Counted from the first letter of the stretch, positions 20,160 to 30,419 are shown. The stretch: DNA of 64,000 nucleotides from Gammaproteobacteria bacterium (GCA_018069465.1 JAGPUW010000002.1:1-64000); one strand, 5' to 3'. The notes: generated from the letters alone by a model not told the origin. Program-made: numbers and translations.

Positions 20160-23100
20160 TTAGGCAGCCGTTGGTTTGCCAACTGCCGTCATTAGTTGGT
20201 CGTAATTCGTCACAACATCATATTTCACATTTTCGCCTGAACCAGCTTCTTCAAGCTTTTTGAAGAACTTTCTGGCGCAATCGATTTTTCGACCTTCAAT
20301 ACCACGCAAATCTAAGCTAGACATAGAACCTTTAGTTTCCGCAATGAAATACACATGCTTAACGGAACCTTCTTTAAAAGATATAGCCCAGTCAGGGTTG
20401 TAGTCACCCACTGGTGTTGGGATAAAGAATCCGCCTGGCAGTTTGGCATAAACAACAACCTCGTCACTTACATCAAGCTTTTCAGCGAACTCTTTTTCAA
20501 CTTTAGAGTCGGTAATTACATAATCATAAATATGGCGTTTTAGCGGCTCTGTTGCTTTACTGAAGTCTTGCTTGCTTTGTGATGCCGTGAAGATATTGGA
20601 ACCAAAGGTTTGATCTGTTTCATCGTAGCTGAGCTTATTGATAATGATGCTAGCCTTTTGTTCCTTAATAAGGCGCGACACTTCTGAAATAAATTGCTCA
20701 GGATTCTTTTTAAACAAACCGAACTTATAATCTTCTATACCCGTCAATATGGCTGCGACTGTTTTTCTGGTAAGTACCGTTGCTTCACCAATTTTACCGA
20801 GCAAGTCATATTCAACTCTCGAATGAACACTACCACTGGATGTGTCATCGTAGCTTTCCTTAATGGCAAAACCCTTGCCATCTCTTAAGGCTCCACCGGT
20901 AAGACCGCTATTCATTAGACCTGATTCAACACGATATGTTAGCTCAGTGACTTTAAGCTCTTTATTGATCGCAAAAACAGCGTTATCAATCAGCTCTTGA
21001 GAGTCAAAATCGACCTTGTAGACCGCTTTCTTGTTAATTCGATTCCAAAGCTCTTTAAATTCTTTCTTATTGAAGTTGTCATTCAACGGGTTGGTTTTTG
21101 GTTTACGTCCATCACCAAAATCAGGCATTTGATTAACATCGAATACGCCATCTACGAGTTTTAAAATAGCTTCGGTATAAGGTTGTAACTCAGCAGGCAA
21201 ATCGGGCAACTTACCTTCGGCTTTGGCAGAATGATATTCTGGGGTTATTTCATCGGCATCGTTAGTGAAGTCGTTCTTCATTAAATAGCGATAGATTTGA
21301 TTCGCCATTATCTCCGTGACAACTATTTCGCCCGAATCCGTTTTTAAGGTCTTGCCATTAAAGTATTCTTTATCAGCCTTACGCGGTCTTGCGGCTAGGG
21401 TATCAGCAATCTCAGTTTGCAGATTAGTCACGAAGTCTTGATAGCTTTCGCTGGCAACCACTGTTAGCACGTTGATATCGTGAACCGTTGACGGCTGGTC
21501 TTGGCGTTCACCATTTTGGTTCACAGAGATACGCAAACCACGGCCTACCTCTTGTCGGCGTGAAATAGTGTTGTCGCTGTTTTTTAGCATGCACATGGTA
21601 AATACATTAGGGTTATCCCAGCCTTCACGTAGTGCCGAGTGAGAGAATATAAAGCGCAGGCTTTTCTTAGCTAGCGCTTCTTCACCATCGCTAGACTTAG
21701 GTAACGACAGTAGAGCCTCCTTATCTCTCAGGATTAGATCATAAGCATCAACATCGGTGCTTTGTGTCTTTTCTGACTTAGCCGATTTAACGCTATCAAC
21801 CATCTTGCCTTTTTTATCAATAGAGAAGTAACCCTGATGCGTAGCCTCTACCTGAATGTTTTTTAGGTAAGTGTGGTATTCAGGGTTAAGCGCCAGTTGA
21901 TCTAGCTTATAGGCAATTTGCTCTGTGTATTCCTCCTCAAATATCGTCGCATATTGGCCTTTATTATCTGGCGCTTCGTAATCACGGTATTTTGCTACTT
22001 CATCAATAAAGAAAAGCGATAACACCTTAATGCCTTGCTTAAACAACTGCTCTTCTTTTTCTAGGTGGGCCTTAATGGTTTCACGAATCTGAATACGGCG
22101 GCGCACAGCTTCATCTACATCACCAAAGGCATCGCCAGCCGTTAATATCAGGCCATTGGTAAATTCAACGGTATCGGTATTGGCATTTATATCAGCGACA
22201 ACATAGCCCTTGTATTGGTCAAGCTCACCACTTTTAATATATAGATCATCGCCTTTGTCAATAAGTTTTCGTTTCTTTTTGATCACACCCGTCTTTAATT
22301 TTTCTTCAATCTCTATCCAGGCTTTAGGTGCTTGTTTTGAGATTTCGATATTCTCTAAATACAAGTAAGATGCCGTGCCACCTTGGCCCTTTACACTGAT
22401 GCCGCGCACCGCGATTTTCTTAACCAGCTTTTGGTTGTAGGCATCTAGTGCATCTAAGCGGTGAACCTTGAGGTGATTGGTTTTATGGGTGGCCGAATAA
22501 CGAATCACCATTAGTGGTTTGAAGTCGGCTAACGATTCAAGGGTTTTGTCACCCTCCATTTTTTGTGGCTCATCTAAAAACAAGATGGGGCGATTCGCAT
22601 TAATAACATCAATCGGTTTTCTTGACTGAAAGTCATCTAGCCCTACAAGCTCAATTTCGCCGTTAGGCAGTTTCTTGGGTGTACCATAGATTCGCCTGGC
22701 ATCAGCTCCCTTTGCATTAAAGGCCTGAATGTTGATGACCATCACATTAATACCACTGTCTGACGAGAAGCTCTCAATCTCGTGCAGCTGCTTGGAGTTA
22801 TAGGTGAAGAAACGAATCTTCTTACCATAACTGTCAGTAAAGTGGTCGGCAGTAATTTGCAATGACTTAGTCACGCCTTCACGAATCGCAATACTGGGCA
22901 CGACAATAATGAACTTACTCCAGCCATATTTTTGATTCATCTCGAACATGGTTTTGATGTAGCAGTAGGTTTTACCCGTTCCGGTTTCCATCTCAACATC
23001 TAAATGCACGGGCGCGATGGCGCGAGCATTTTTCAAATAGGCCGCTTTAACAGGCTCAATCGTTTTATTCCTATCATTCTTTAGCGTAAATTCAGTCAGT

Positions 23101-23369
23101 GATGAACTTACGGGCAAGTTTTGGCGGCTTTGCACTTGCTGGATATTGCACAGCAACTCAGCCTCATCCAATTTGATATCAGAGTTACGAAAACCCTCAT
23201 CACTATCGATAGCAAGACTGGCTTGTTGACCACTTTTACTCGGGGAATTCGGTAAACCTTTATCTAAACGGTAATTGAGTGGATTGATTTTCGGCTGACC
23301 CTGAAAGCAATCGACCACTGCTTCCACGGCTGCGGTTTGGTAGGCTTGGCTTTTAAATTTTATCTTCAT
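20160..23369 (-). CDS. Type III-like restriction enzyme Res subunit (SF2 helicase plus PD-(D/E)XK nuclease)
   Basis: Walker A ([12 protein letters not shown]), [32 protein letters not shown]-terminal DYNPDWAI...YFIAETKG. Confidence 0.92.
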   Translation of the reverse strand: MKIKFKSQAYQTAAVEAVVDCFQGQPKINPLNYRLDKGLPNSPSKSGQQASLAIDSDEGFRNSDIKLDEAELLCNIQQVQSRQNLPVSSSLTEFTLKNDRNKTIEPVKAAYLKNARAIAPVHLDVEMETGTGKTYCYIKTMFEMNQKYGWSKFIIVVPSIAIREGVTKSLQITADHFTDSYGKKIRFFTYNSKQLHEIESFSSDSGINVMVINIQAFNAKGADARRIYGTPKKLPNGEIELVGLDDFQSRKPIDVINANRPILFLDEPQKMEGDKTLESLADFKPLMVIRYSATHKTNHLKVHRLDALDAYNQKLVKKIAVRGISVKGQGGTASYLYLENIEISKQAPKAWIEIEEKLKTGVIKKKRKLIDKGDDLYIKSGELDQYKGYVVADINANTDTVEFTNGLILTAGDAFGDVDEAVRRRIQIRETIKAHLEKEEQLFKQGIKVLSLFFIDEVAKYRDYEAPDNKGQYATIFEEEYTEQIAYKLDQLALNPEYHTYLKNIQVEATHQGYFSIDKKGKMVDSVKSAKSEKTQSTDVDAYDLILRDKEALLSLPKSSDGEEALAKKSLRFIFSHSALREGWDNPNVFTMCMLKNSDNTISRRQEVGRGLRISVNQNGERQDQPSTVHDINVLTVVASESYQDFVTNLQTEIADTLAARPRKADKEYFNGKTLKTDSGEIVVTEIMANQIYRYLMKNDFTNDADEITPEYHSAKAEGKLPDLPAELQPYTEAILKLVDGVFDVNQMPDFGDGRKPKTNPLNDNFNKKEFKELWNRINKKAVYKVDFDSQELIDNAVFAINKELKVTELTYRVESGLMNSGLTGGALRDGKGFAIKESYDDTSSGSVHSRVEYDLLGKIGEATVLTRKTVAAILTGIEDYKFGLFKKNPEQFISEVSRLIKEQKASIIINKLSYDETDQTFGSNIFTASQSKQDFSKATEPLKRHIYDYVITDSKVEKEFAEKLDVSDEVVVYAKLPGGFFIPTPVGDYNPDWAISFKEGSVKHVYFIAETKGSMSSLDLRGIEGRKIDCARKFFKKLEEAGSGENVKYDVVTNYDQLMTAVGKPTAA

Positions 23370-23381
23370 TGCTTATTCCCC

Positions 23382-25367
23382 CTATATCGCTTTGATATCG
23401 GCGGCCGGAGCCAGCTGTTTGAAGATTTGCTCTACATTGATTTTTACGCTGTCAGATACAAACCCATCATCACGGAATACCACGCGCAATGGCTTTTTCG
23501 CCGCAAGAGCTTTAATTAACGCCTCATCAATGCCTTTGTCGAAACAGGCGACTAGATCACAAGGTGCTTGGTCATCATCGTTTACGAAATAGACTTCTTT
23601 GCCTTCGATGGTTTCTTTTCGAATGGGTAAAGATAAATCCACTCCCCAGTCCAGCATAACTTGGAATAACAAATCCTCGCTGCTGCGGTCGGTTTTGATG
23701 TGCTCTACTTGATTAAAAAGATCATCTTTAGATACTGTATCAGGCGTGTAGTGCACTTCATTCATGTTGCTGGAGTCGATCTTTAGAACGCGGAAGCCGG
23801 TGTCTAAATTAGTTACTTCTGGATTTTCTTCTTTGATTTTTTGACCAGCGCGACGAATGCGCTCTTTGCTGATTTCAGCAATAGTGCTGTAACCAGCTTT
23901 TAAGGCTTCAGATTTTTCATCGCAAACCTCTGGCAGCTGAACCATGATGAATTTTCGACTTCCGCCATCTTTGGCATTAAGTTGTAATACGGCTTGAGCA
24001 GTCGAGCCAGATCCCGCAAAAAAATCCAAAACTAGAGCTTTAGGGTCAGATCCGGTCGCAAGGTCAAGCCACCTTGCGAGGACGCACTCATCCTTTGGGT
24101 AGTCAAAAATTCCAGATCCGATTAAGCGCGCCAGGCGTTGCGAGGCAGTTGTTCGAATCTGAGTGAAAACAGACTCAGGGACTTGGCTATCCAACTCTTT
24201 GAGAAAGGTCTTTCCCCGCGGAATTTTCTTCTCATCCGGCCCGAAAGCAACAAGACCAGCATTAATTTGCTCTTTTAGCCTAGCCTCGGTATACCTCCAC
24301 CCTGTACTAGGATTTGACACAGGGCATCTCGTAACGGGATGGAGTACGTCGAAATGTGGTCCGCCTCCGCCCGGCCAGCCAAGATCCTTATCAGCGTTGT
24401 AGATTCGACCCAAGTCATCAATGTTCTTGAAACGTGATACAGACGCAGTTATGTCTTTTTGTTTGGAGAGCCAAGAACGAAAAATTGACGTTGCCGTTGC
24501 GGGATCGTGCCCGCTAGTAGCCCAAGCTTCATGTCCTGCAGCCAAAGCATCATCAACGCCCGTCTTCCGCTCGCGCCACCGAACGCCAAGCTCCCTTAGT
24601 CGTGTTTCGTTTTTTGCATAAATCAAAAGGTAATCATGGCCGACCGAGACGTACCGGGAGTCGTTCTTCCGACCACCTTGCCAAACGACGGTCGTGATAT
24701 AGTTTTGCTCGCCAAGAATGAGATTAGCGACCTCACGAAAATTCGCTACCTCAGTATCGTCGATAGACATGATTACGACTCCATCGTCAGCCAGTAGGTT
24801 TCTCGCCAATTTAAGGCGAGAATAAATCATGCTCAACCAATCTGAATGAAATCGCCCATTAGACTCAGTATTCGCTATAAGTCGATTCCCTACTTCATCC
24901 TTTTGCTCGGAACCTAATAAATATTCTTCTGAGGACTCAGAGAAATCATCGTTATAAATAAAGTCATTACCTGTATTATAAGGCGGATCGATATAAATCA
25001 ACTTCACCTTGCCCAGATAGGTTTCTTGCAGCAGCTTTAAAGCCTCAAGATTATCCCCTTCAATAAATAAATTTTCGGTGGTATCAAAATCTACCGATTC
25101 TTCCCGACAAGGGCGCAGTGTTTTAGCTATAGGTGCATTAGCGGTTAATAGGGCTTCTCTTTTACCCGGCCAATTTAGTTGGTAACGCTCTTGCGGCCCT
25201 TCAACAATATTTTTAGACAGTTCCTGCTTGAGCAGGTCAAAATCTATCCCAGCTCTCAACTCTCCATCATCATCTTGCTTTTCTGTTTTGCAATTAGGGA
25301 AAAGCTCTAACAACTGATCTATATTCTGTTGTGTGATGTCGGGGCTGTGCATTTTTAGCTTATCCAT
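23382..25367 (-). CDS. Site-specific DNA-methyltransferase (type III Mod-like, N6-adenine)
   Basis: DPPYNTGNDFIYNDDF (motif IV) and LDFFAGSGSTAQAVLQLNAKDGG (motif I). Confidence 0.93.
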   Translation of the reverse strand: MDKLKMHSPDITQQNIDQLLELFPNCKTEKQDDDGELRAGIDFDLLKQELSKNIVEGPQERYQLNWPGKREALLTANAPIAKTLRPCREESVDFDTTENLFIEGDNLEALKLLQETYLGKVKLIYIDPPYNTGNDFIYNDDFSESSEEYLLGSEQKDEVGNRLIANTESNGRFHSDWLSMIYSRLKLARNLLADDGVVIMSIDDTEVANFREVANLILGEQNYITTVVWQGGRKNDSRYVSVGHDYLLIYAKNETRLRELGVRWRERKTGVDDALAAGHEAWATSGHDPATATSIFRSWLSKQKDITASVSRFKNIDDLGRIYNADKDLGWPGGGGPHFDVLHPVTRCPVSNPSTGWRYTEARLKEQINAGLVAFGPDEKKIPRGKTFLKELDSQVPESVFTQIRTTASQRLARLIGSGIFDYPKDECVLARWLDLATGSDPKALVLDFFAGSGSTAQAVLQLNAKDGGSRKFIMVQLPEVCDEKSEALKAGYSTIAEISKERIRRAGQKIKEENPEVTNLDTGFRVLKIDSSNMNEVHYTPDTVSKDDLFNQVEHIKTDRSSEDLLFQVMLDWGVDLSLPIRKETIEGKEVYFVNDDDQAPCDLVACFDKGIDEALIKALAAKKPLRVVFRDDGFVSDSVKINVEQIFKQLAPAADIKAI

Positions 25368-25441
25368 ATTGGTCTCTAATCTTTTAAGTTTTGTATGCTG
25401 TAAGGTTTATGGCTTAAGTAGTGTGTTAAATATGCGCTATT

Positions 25442-26251
25442 TTAACCGTGTTGAAGCGCTGCCAGCTCTTTTTTTAAGGCTTTAAACTGGTCATTCAGTT
25501 CACGTTTACGGTTAAACTGCTTTTCTTTATCACGCTTGGCTTTGGTCTGCTCAATCAGCTTATTCAGTTTTTCTATGGCAGCTAGGTCGGCGAGCTTATC
25601 CTCTAAGCTGCGCTTTTTTTGTTGTGACTTAGTATGTTCATTCGCACTTTTAGGTTCTTGTAAATTTTTTGCACTTTGAAAACCCAAGGGCATGAGTGCT
25701 TCAAGCAACTGGGTGTATAGGCTCTCTAAACTGGTTGCAGCGGGTAATGGTGCAGAACACTGACTGCTTTGCACTAACCACTGGCTTTTTAGGTACGCGC
25801 TTTGCTGCCATTTGTCTTTATTGCTTTGCGTGAGCGTTTTAAGTTTATGGGCAGCTTGGTAGGCAATTTCTTGCTCTGCTGGCACCTCCTCGTTTTCACC
25901 CTTTACCTTATCACCCGGCGTTAAATCACGAGTCAGCATAAATAAGGTAGGGTGCGGTATGGCTTTGTCGATGGCTGTTAGTATTTTTTCATCAAGGGTT
26001 TGGGCTTTTAATTTTATGTGGATCACTTCTAGCTCATGTACTTGTTCGGTTTTAGCTAGGTTTATGGTGCTTTCGGCCAGTTTAAACGCCCACTTAATTT
26101 GGGCGACTTGCTCTACAAACAACTGCTTTAACTCGGCGTTAGCACCCGCTTGGCTGTAGAGCTTTTCTTTGGGGATAACACGGCCAAACTTGGAAGCTTC
26201 CGGAAACTTCCAATGGAGTCGTGGTTGATTTTGTTTCTTGGCGTCATCCAT
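25442..26251 (-). CDS. DUF4391-like protein
   Basis: 269 aa between Mod and SNF2-like helicase; N-terminal region and coiled-coil-like charged C-terminus match the family pattern by eye. Confidence 0.65.
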   Translation of the reverse strand: MDDAKKQNQPRLHWKFPEASKFGRVIPKEKLYSQAGANAELKQLFVEQVAQIKWAFKLAESTINLAKTEQVHELEVIHIKLKAQTLDEKILTAIDKAIPHPTLFMLTRDLTPGDKVKGENEEVPAEQEIAYQAAHKLKTLTQSNKDKWQQSAYLKSQWLVQSSQCSAPLPAATSLESLYTQLLEALMPLGFQSAKNLQEPKSANEHTKSQQKKRSLEDKLADLAAIEKLNKLIEQTKAKRDKEKQFNRKRELNDQFKALKKELAALQHG

Positions 26252-26256
26252 TGCCG

Positions 26257-29200
26257 TTACTCATGCTCGCCTTGTATGACTATAAAAGCCAACAACTCGA
26301 AGTCGTCTAAGCCTTGAATGCTATTCACTAGCGCGGTAGTTTCGCCACTGCTGAATAAGCTGTCTAGGTCTTTCTCTTCTTTAACATCCACCATGCTGCG
26401 TATGGCATCGCTGAGCAGGCTAGAGTAAGGCTCCATGTTGCGGCCATCTTGAGTGACTGAGTTAAACAGGGTGCAGACATTGGCAATGGGGCTAGTTTGG
26501 TTTTTACAGCAGCTTCTTGTTAAATCCAGGAGCCGCTTCACTTCGGTATGGTCTGCAACAATCTCTCCGCCATTACTGATGTAGACGAGGTAATAAGGGT
26601 GCAATCGGTTTTGCTGGTCAATATTTACTGTGTCATTAATATTCTTAAGCGCAAAGATCACCCCTGAGTTTAAGCCCTTTTCTGGATTGGCTGGCACCAC
26701 AGCATGCATGCCATTGGGAGCGGTTGTAGGCTCGCCATATTTTTCGACCATACCCATGAGATCCATACGAAAGTCGTTAAGGCCGAGGTCGGTTATGGAT
26801 ACACCCGTTTTCAAGTCCTCTAGTTCAACCACCTCTTCTTGCAGGCGTTTGAGCTGTTCTTTTCGATAACTTAGATCGTTAGCTTTGGCGCTGAGTACAT
26901 TGTCATCACCGGTTGCTGTGACATCGACAATAGTCATGCGGCTTTCAACTCGGTCTTTTAGATTGATGTATTCATCGAGCGAAATATCAGGCCAGTAGTT
27001 GACCAGCTGTATGGATTCATTCGGTGAGCCAATACGGTCTACACGACCAAAGCGTTGGATGATTCGAACGGGGTTCCAATGGATATCGTAGTTAATGAGG
27101 TAGTCACAATCTTGTAGGTTTTGGCCTTCTGAAATACAGTCTGTTGCAATGAGCACGTCTATCTCCGACGGTTCTTGGGGAAGAATGGCCGCCTTAGACT
27201 TTGATATGGGCGAGAAGAGCGTGAGTATTTCTTGTATGTCATAGCCACGTTTTGCACTTTTAAGGGTGCTTTTAGGCGGACTAGAGCCTGTTACCATCGC
27301 TGTGTGTAGTTGCTGTGTTGACCATAATTGGGGCGCTAATTGCTCGTAAAGATATTGGGCTGTGTCGGCAAAGGCGGTGAATATAATTACTTTCTTGTTA
27401 CCTTTTCCTTCTATGGTGTTGATAGGTTGTTCAATTTTATCATCAACATGTTTTATTAAGTGCTGAAGCTTGGCATCATCTTCAGGCTCAATTTTTGACA
27501 CAGACGCTAGCAAAGCATTAATCATCTCTAAGTCTGCACTTAGGTCTTGCTGCCAAGAAGGTAAATCCATATCCATTAGCTGGATTTGTACTTTTTTGCC
27601 GATGCTCATTTCTTGAAAGGCTTCGCCATCATCGTCATCCAGTAGGCTCATTGCCTCTTCTAGATCGCTTATTTCTGTTACGCCACCCTTGCTATGGAAT
27701 TTATCGATTAATGCTAAAACGCGATTGTGATTATCTGAGAGTGACTGCAAGGTTTTACGGAACGAATAAACCGAACTCTCTAACCGCTTTAGCAAGTTAG
27801 TGGTCATAAGCGCCACTAGGCTCTTCTCACGGTCAACTTGCCTAAACTTTCCTTTACCCCCTTCTACTTCGGTATCGTATAGCTCTTCGTATTTTTTTAA
27901 TCGACTTGGCAAGATATAACTTATGGGCGCATAGACTGAGAGTTTGAGTAGCTTAAGGTGATCGAATATATCGTTTAGGCTGACTACATCGTTGCGCGTG
28001 GTCAAGGGGCAACGATAAGACAAAGGCGCTCTTCGCTTGGGAAAATGACCAATATCTGTGGTGTCATAAAAGGTTTGAATGTGTTTACGTGAACGGGCAA
28101 TGGTGACGCTGTCTAACAATTCAAAAAAGTCTATATCTAACGAATCTAGTATAGCTTTTGGGGTGCGCTGCTCTGGCTCTAGCTTCGACCAGTCGTTAAA
28201 AGCCCTTTGCGCATTTTTAAAGATAGCTTCTACGGTATTACTTGTTTTCAAGTTCTTGGTGAGATTGCTTGATTCACCCTCATAAGCAAGTGCGAGTTGA
28301 TTGCGCAGATCAACAAATTTGTTGTTTACTGGGGTGGCCGACAACATCAGTACTTTTGTTTTAACGCCGCTTTTGATGACTTTATTCATCAACTTTTGAT
28401 AGCGGGTTTCTCGGTCGTTAACGGCCAGGTCATTTCTAAAGTTATGAGATTCATCAATCACAACCAGGTCATAATTACCCCAATTCACTTGATTAAGTTT
28501 GGTGCCGAATGATTCCCCCGAAACCCTGCTTAAGTCAGTGTGGCAAAGCACATCGTAGTTAAAACGATCTTTTGCCAGTATATTCGTCGTGACATTTCGG
28601 TTATAGGTGAGCCAGTTGTCTGCCAATTTTTTGGGGCAAAGCAACAATACAGATTTGTTGCGCAGCTCGTAGTATTTCATTACCGCTAATGCGGTGAAGG
28701 TTTTACCTAAGCCAACCGAGTCAGCAAGGATGCAGCCGTTGTGCATTTCGAGCTTGTTGATGATACCCGTGGCACCATCTTTTTGGTAATTGAATAGAGC
28801 TTGCCAAATTACAGTGTCTTGATAGCCCGTTCGGTCGTTTGCGAGTACATCCTCATTCATCTCATCTAGAAATTCTTGGAAGATGTTGTAGAGCATGATG
28901 AAGTAAACGCGCTCGGGCGGGTTTTCGTGATAGACCGATTCTATGTGCTGCACGACTTGCTCTGTGACGTCTTCAAGCTTTTCAGGGTCACTCCAGATTT
29001 GGTCAAATAGCTGCAAATATTGAGCTGTGAATGGCATCTGATCCATTTTATGTACAAAGTTGGATACGGCATTACCTTTTTGATAACCCAGATCTACCGC
29101 TGTGAACCCATTGATAGGGGCAAAAATGGTGTCTTTATCTTTGGCTTGGGTTGCTGCGAAAGATTGCATTTGTGCATTAGACGTATTCGATTTAAAAGTC

Positions 29201-29547
29201 ACTTTATTTTTAATCCAGTCGGCACACTCTTTTGCTATGGCTTTCTGGTTGAGTTCGTTTTTGAGGTGAATTTCAAATTCTGACCCGAATACACTGCGCT
29301 CCCTATGGTTTTTGGGGATATAAAATTCACGATGTTCTTTTTTTATTTTATCAGTGACTTTCTCTGCAACGAATGTAGGCGAGGTAAAGATAAATTCTAG
29401 AGAGTCTATTTTTGATAACTCTTTTTTTAGAGCGACGAAGGCGTACATAGAAAAGCATGAGGCAGCGACTTTTAGCTTTGAGTTAGCGGTCAGTGATGAC
29501 TTTAACTCTTCACCAAATAAGGTGTTTATATTGTCGATTATCTGCAT
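26257..29547 (-). CDS. SNF2-type helicase with N-terminal phospholipase-D-like region
   Basis: Walker A (LADSVGLGKTFTALAVMK), VVIDESHNFRN, IATDCISEGQNLQDCDYLINYDIHWNPVRIIQRFGRVDRIGS. Confidence 0.88.
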   Translation of the reverse strand: MQIIDNINTLFGEELKSSLTANSKLKVAASCFSMYAFVALKKELSKIDSLEFIFTSPTFVAEKVTDKIKKEHREFYIPKNHRERSVFGSEFEIHLKNELNQKAIAKECADWIKNKVTFKSNTSNAQMQSFAATQAKDKDTIFAPINGFTAVDLGYQKGNAVSNFVHKMDQMPFTAQYLQLFDQIWSDPEKLEDVTEQVVQHIESVYHENPPERVYFIMLYNIFQEFLDEMNEDVLANDRTGYQDTVIWQALFNYQKDGATGIINKLEMHNGCILADSVGLGKTFTALAVMKYYELRNKSVLLLCPKKLADNWLTYNRNVTTNILAKDRFNYDVLCHTDLSRVSGESFGTKLNQVNWGNYDLVVIDESHNFRNDLAVNDRETRYQKLMNKVIKSGVKTKVLMLSATPVNNKFVDLRNQLALAYEGESSNLTKNLKTSNTVEAIFKNAQRAFNDWSKLEPEQRTPKAILDSLDIDFFELLDSVTIARSRKHIQTFYDTTDIGHFPKRRAPLSYRCPLTTRNDVVSLNDIFDHLKLLKLSVYAPISYILPSRLKKYEELYDTEVEGGKGKFRQVDREKSLVALMTTNLLKRLESSVYSFRKTLQSLSDNHNRVLALIDKFHSKGGVTEISDLEEAMSLLDDDDGEAFQEMSIGKKVQIQLMDMDLPSWQQDLSADLEMINALLASVSKIEPEDDAKLQHLIKHVDDKIEQPINTIEGKGNKKVIIFTAFADTAQYLYEQLAPQLWSTQQLHTAMVTGSSPPKSTLKSAKRGYDIQEILTLFSPISKSKAAILPQEPSEIDVLIATDCISEGQNLQDCDYLINYDIHWNPVRIIQRFGRVDRIGSPNESIQLVNYWPDISLDEYINLKDRVESRMTIVDVTATGDDNVLSAKANDLSYRKEQLKRLQEEVVELEDLKTGVSITDLGLNDFRMDLMGMVEKYGEPTTAPNGMHAVVPANPEKGLNSGVIFALKNINDTVNIDQQNRLHPYYLVYISNGGEIVADHTEVKRLLDLTRSCCKNQTSPIANVCTLFNSVTQDGRNMEPYSSLLSDAIRSMVDVKEEKDLDSLFSSGETTALVNSIQGLDDFELLAFIVIQGEHE

Positions 29548-29593
29548 ATTAAAACGTCCATTATCTATAAACTCTTAAGCTAAACTATCAGGA

Positions 29594-29779
29594 TTAATCA
29601 GCCGCTTGACCAGACCGGACCCAGTCATCAACTTCATCCTTTTTAAACTTCCATAACCTGCCAATTTTGTGGGCTGGCATCCCTTTTTTCTCGATCCATT
29701 TGTAAGCGGTGTCACTGGATATCCCCAAATGCTTACAAATTTCGGACATCGACAACCAACGATCTTCTATTTCGTCCAT
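29594..29779 (-). CDS. Excisionase/MerR-like helix-turn-helix DNA-binding protein
   Basis: 61 aa: WLSMSEICKHLGISSDTAYKWIEKKGMPAHKIGRLWKFKKDEVDDWV. Confidence 0.88.
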   Translation of the reverse strand: MDEIEDRWLSMSEICKHLGISSDTAYKWIEKKGMPAHKIGRLWKFKKDEVDDWVRSGQAAD

Positions 29780-29820
29780 CTTTGCCTCATTAATTTTGTT
29801 TCTATAACGATCTACCGGAA

Positions 29821-29900
29821 AGCCAATTTAAGCCAATTTAAGCTAATTTAAGCCAACTCTAGCCGATTTAAGCTGATTTATCAGGTTTTAAGCTATTTAT
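29821..29900 (+). repeat. 10-bp tandem iterons (consensus AGCCAATTTA)
   Basis: Six consecutive units agccaattta/agccaattta/agctaattta/agccaactct/agccgattta/agctgattta, then two degenerate units. Confidence 0.92.
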
Positions 29901-30025
29901 TCGATGGACTTTCAGTGACTTCAGAATGTTTCACTTGAAAATCTTTACGTTAGATCTGGCATCAAGCGAACATTACTCTCTGGTAGTTGGCTTCTAAGCA
30001 GCTGATTCTCTAGGGGCAGGCGCTC

Positions 30026-30127
30026 AGTTAGGACACCCACCCAAAGCGACAACTAGGTCAGCCAGTTACGAACTATGATGCTAAAGCTTGTCTTCGCTAC
30101 TCCTCCTCGCGCGCATAATTACTGCGC
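30026..30127 (+). repeat. 102-bp direct repeat, copy B
   Basis: 97/102 identical by eye to 19684-19785; all five differences are C/T transitions. Confidence 0.92.
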
Positions 30128-30248
30128 TCAGTTAGGACACCCACCTTAAGCGCTAAACGAACTGCCGAGTAATCCTCGGTAGTTGCTGATTCATCTAGCT
30201 CGCCTTCTTTAAAGATGTTTTTAAGATGGAGGCTCACGTTGTCTGAAA
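30128..30248 (-). pseudogene. RhuM-family gene fragment 1
   Basis: Minus frame NVSLHLKNIFKEGELDESATTEDYSAVRLALKVGVLTERSNYAREEE*; first half resembles RhuM (HIxNIFKEGEL.E.). Confidence 0.5.
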
Positions 30249-30251
30249 ATT

Positions 30252-30343
30252 AGTTAGGACACCCACCTTAAGCGCTAAACGAACTGCTAAGAAATCCTTA
30301 GTAGTTGCCGCTTCATCTAACTCATTGTCTTTGAATACGCTCA
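30252..30343 (-). pseudogene. RhuM-family gene fragment 2
   Basis: Minus frame VFKDNELDEAATTKDFLAVRLALKVGVLTNFQTT*. Confidence 0.5.
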
Positions 30344-30366
30344 GTTAGGACACCCATCTTAAGCGC
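30343..30366 (+). repeat. AGTTAGGACACCC-family repeat, representative copy
   Basis: Motif begins at 19684, 30026, 30130, 30252, 30343 and 31745. Confidence 0.85.
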
Positions 30367-30419
30367 TCATTCGCGGCAGGCAACGCTGTCGTCGCGCAGT
30401 AGGTTCCAGAGTTTGGCGA

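Noticed and set aside
29821-29900. CRISPR array
   Set aside because: The 10-bp units are contiguous with no spacers and no cas genes are present; called iterons instead.
30026-30366. Integron attC/gene-cassette array
   Set aside because: GTTAGGAC does not fit the attC core GTTRRRY, stubs are truncated gene ends, and no integron integrase is seen; kept only as an analogy.
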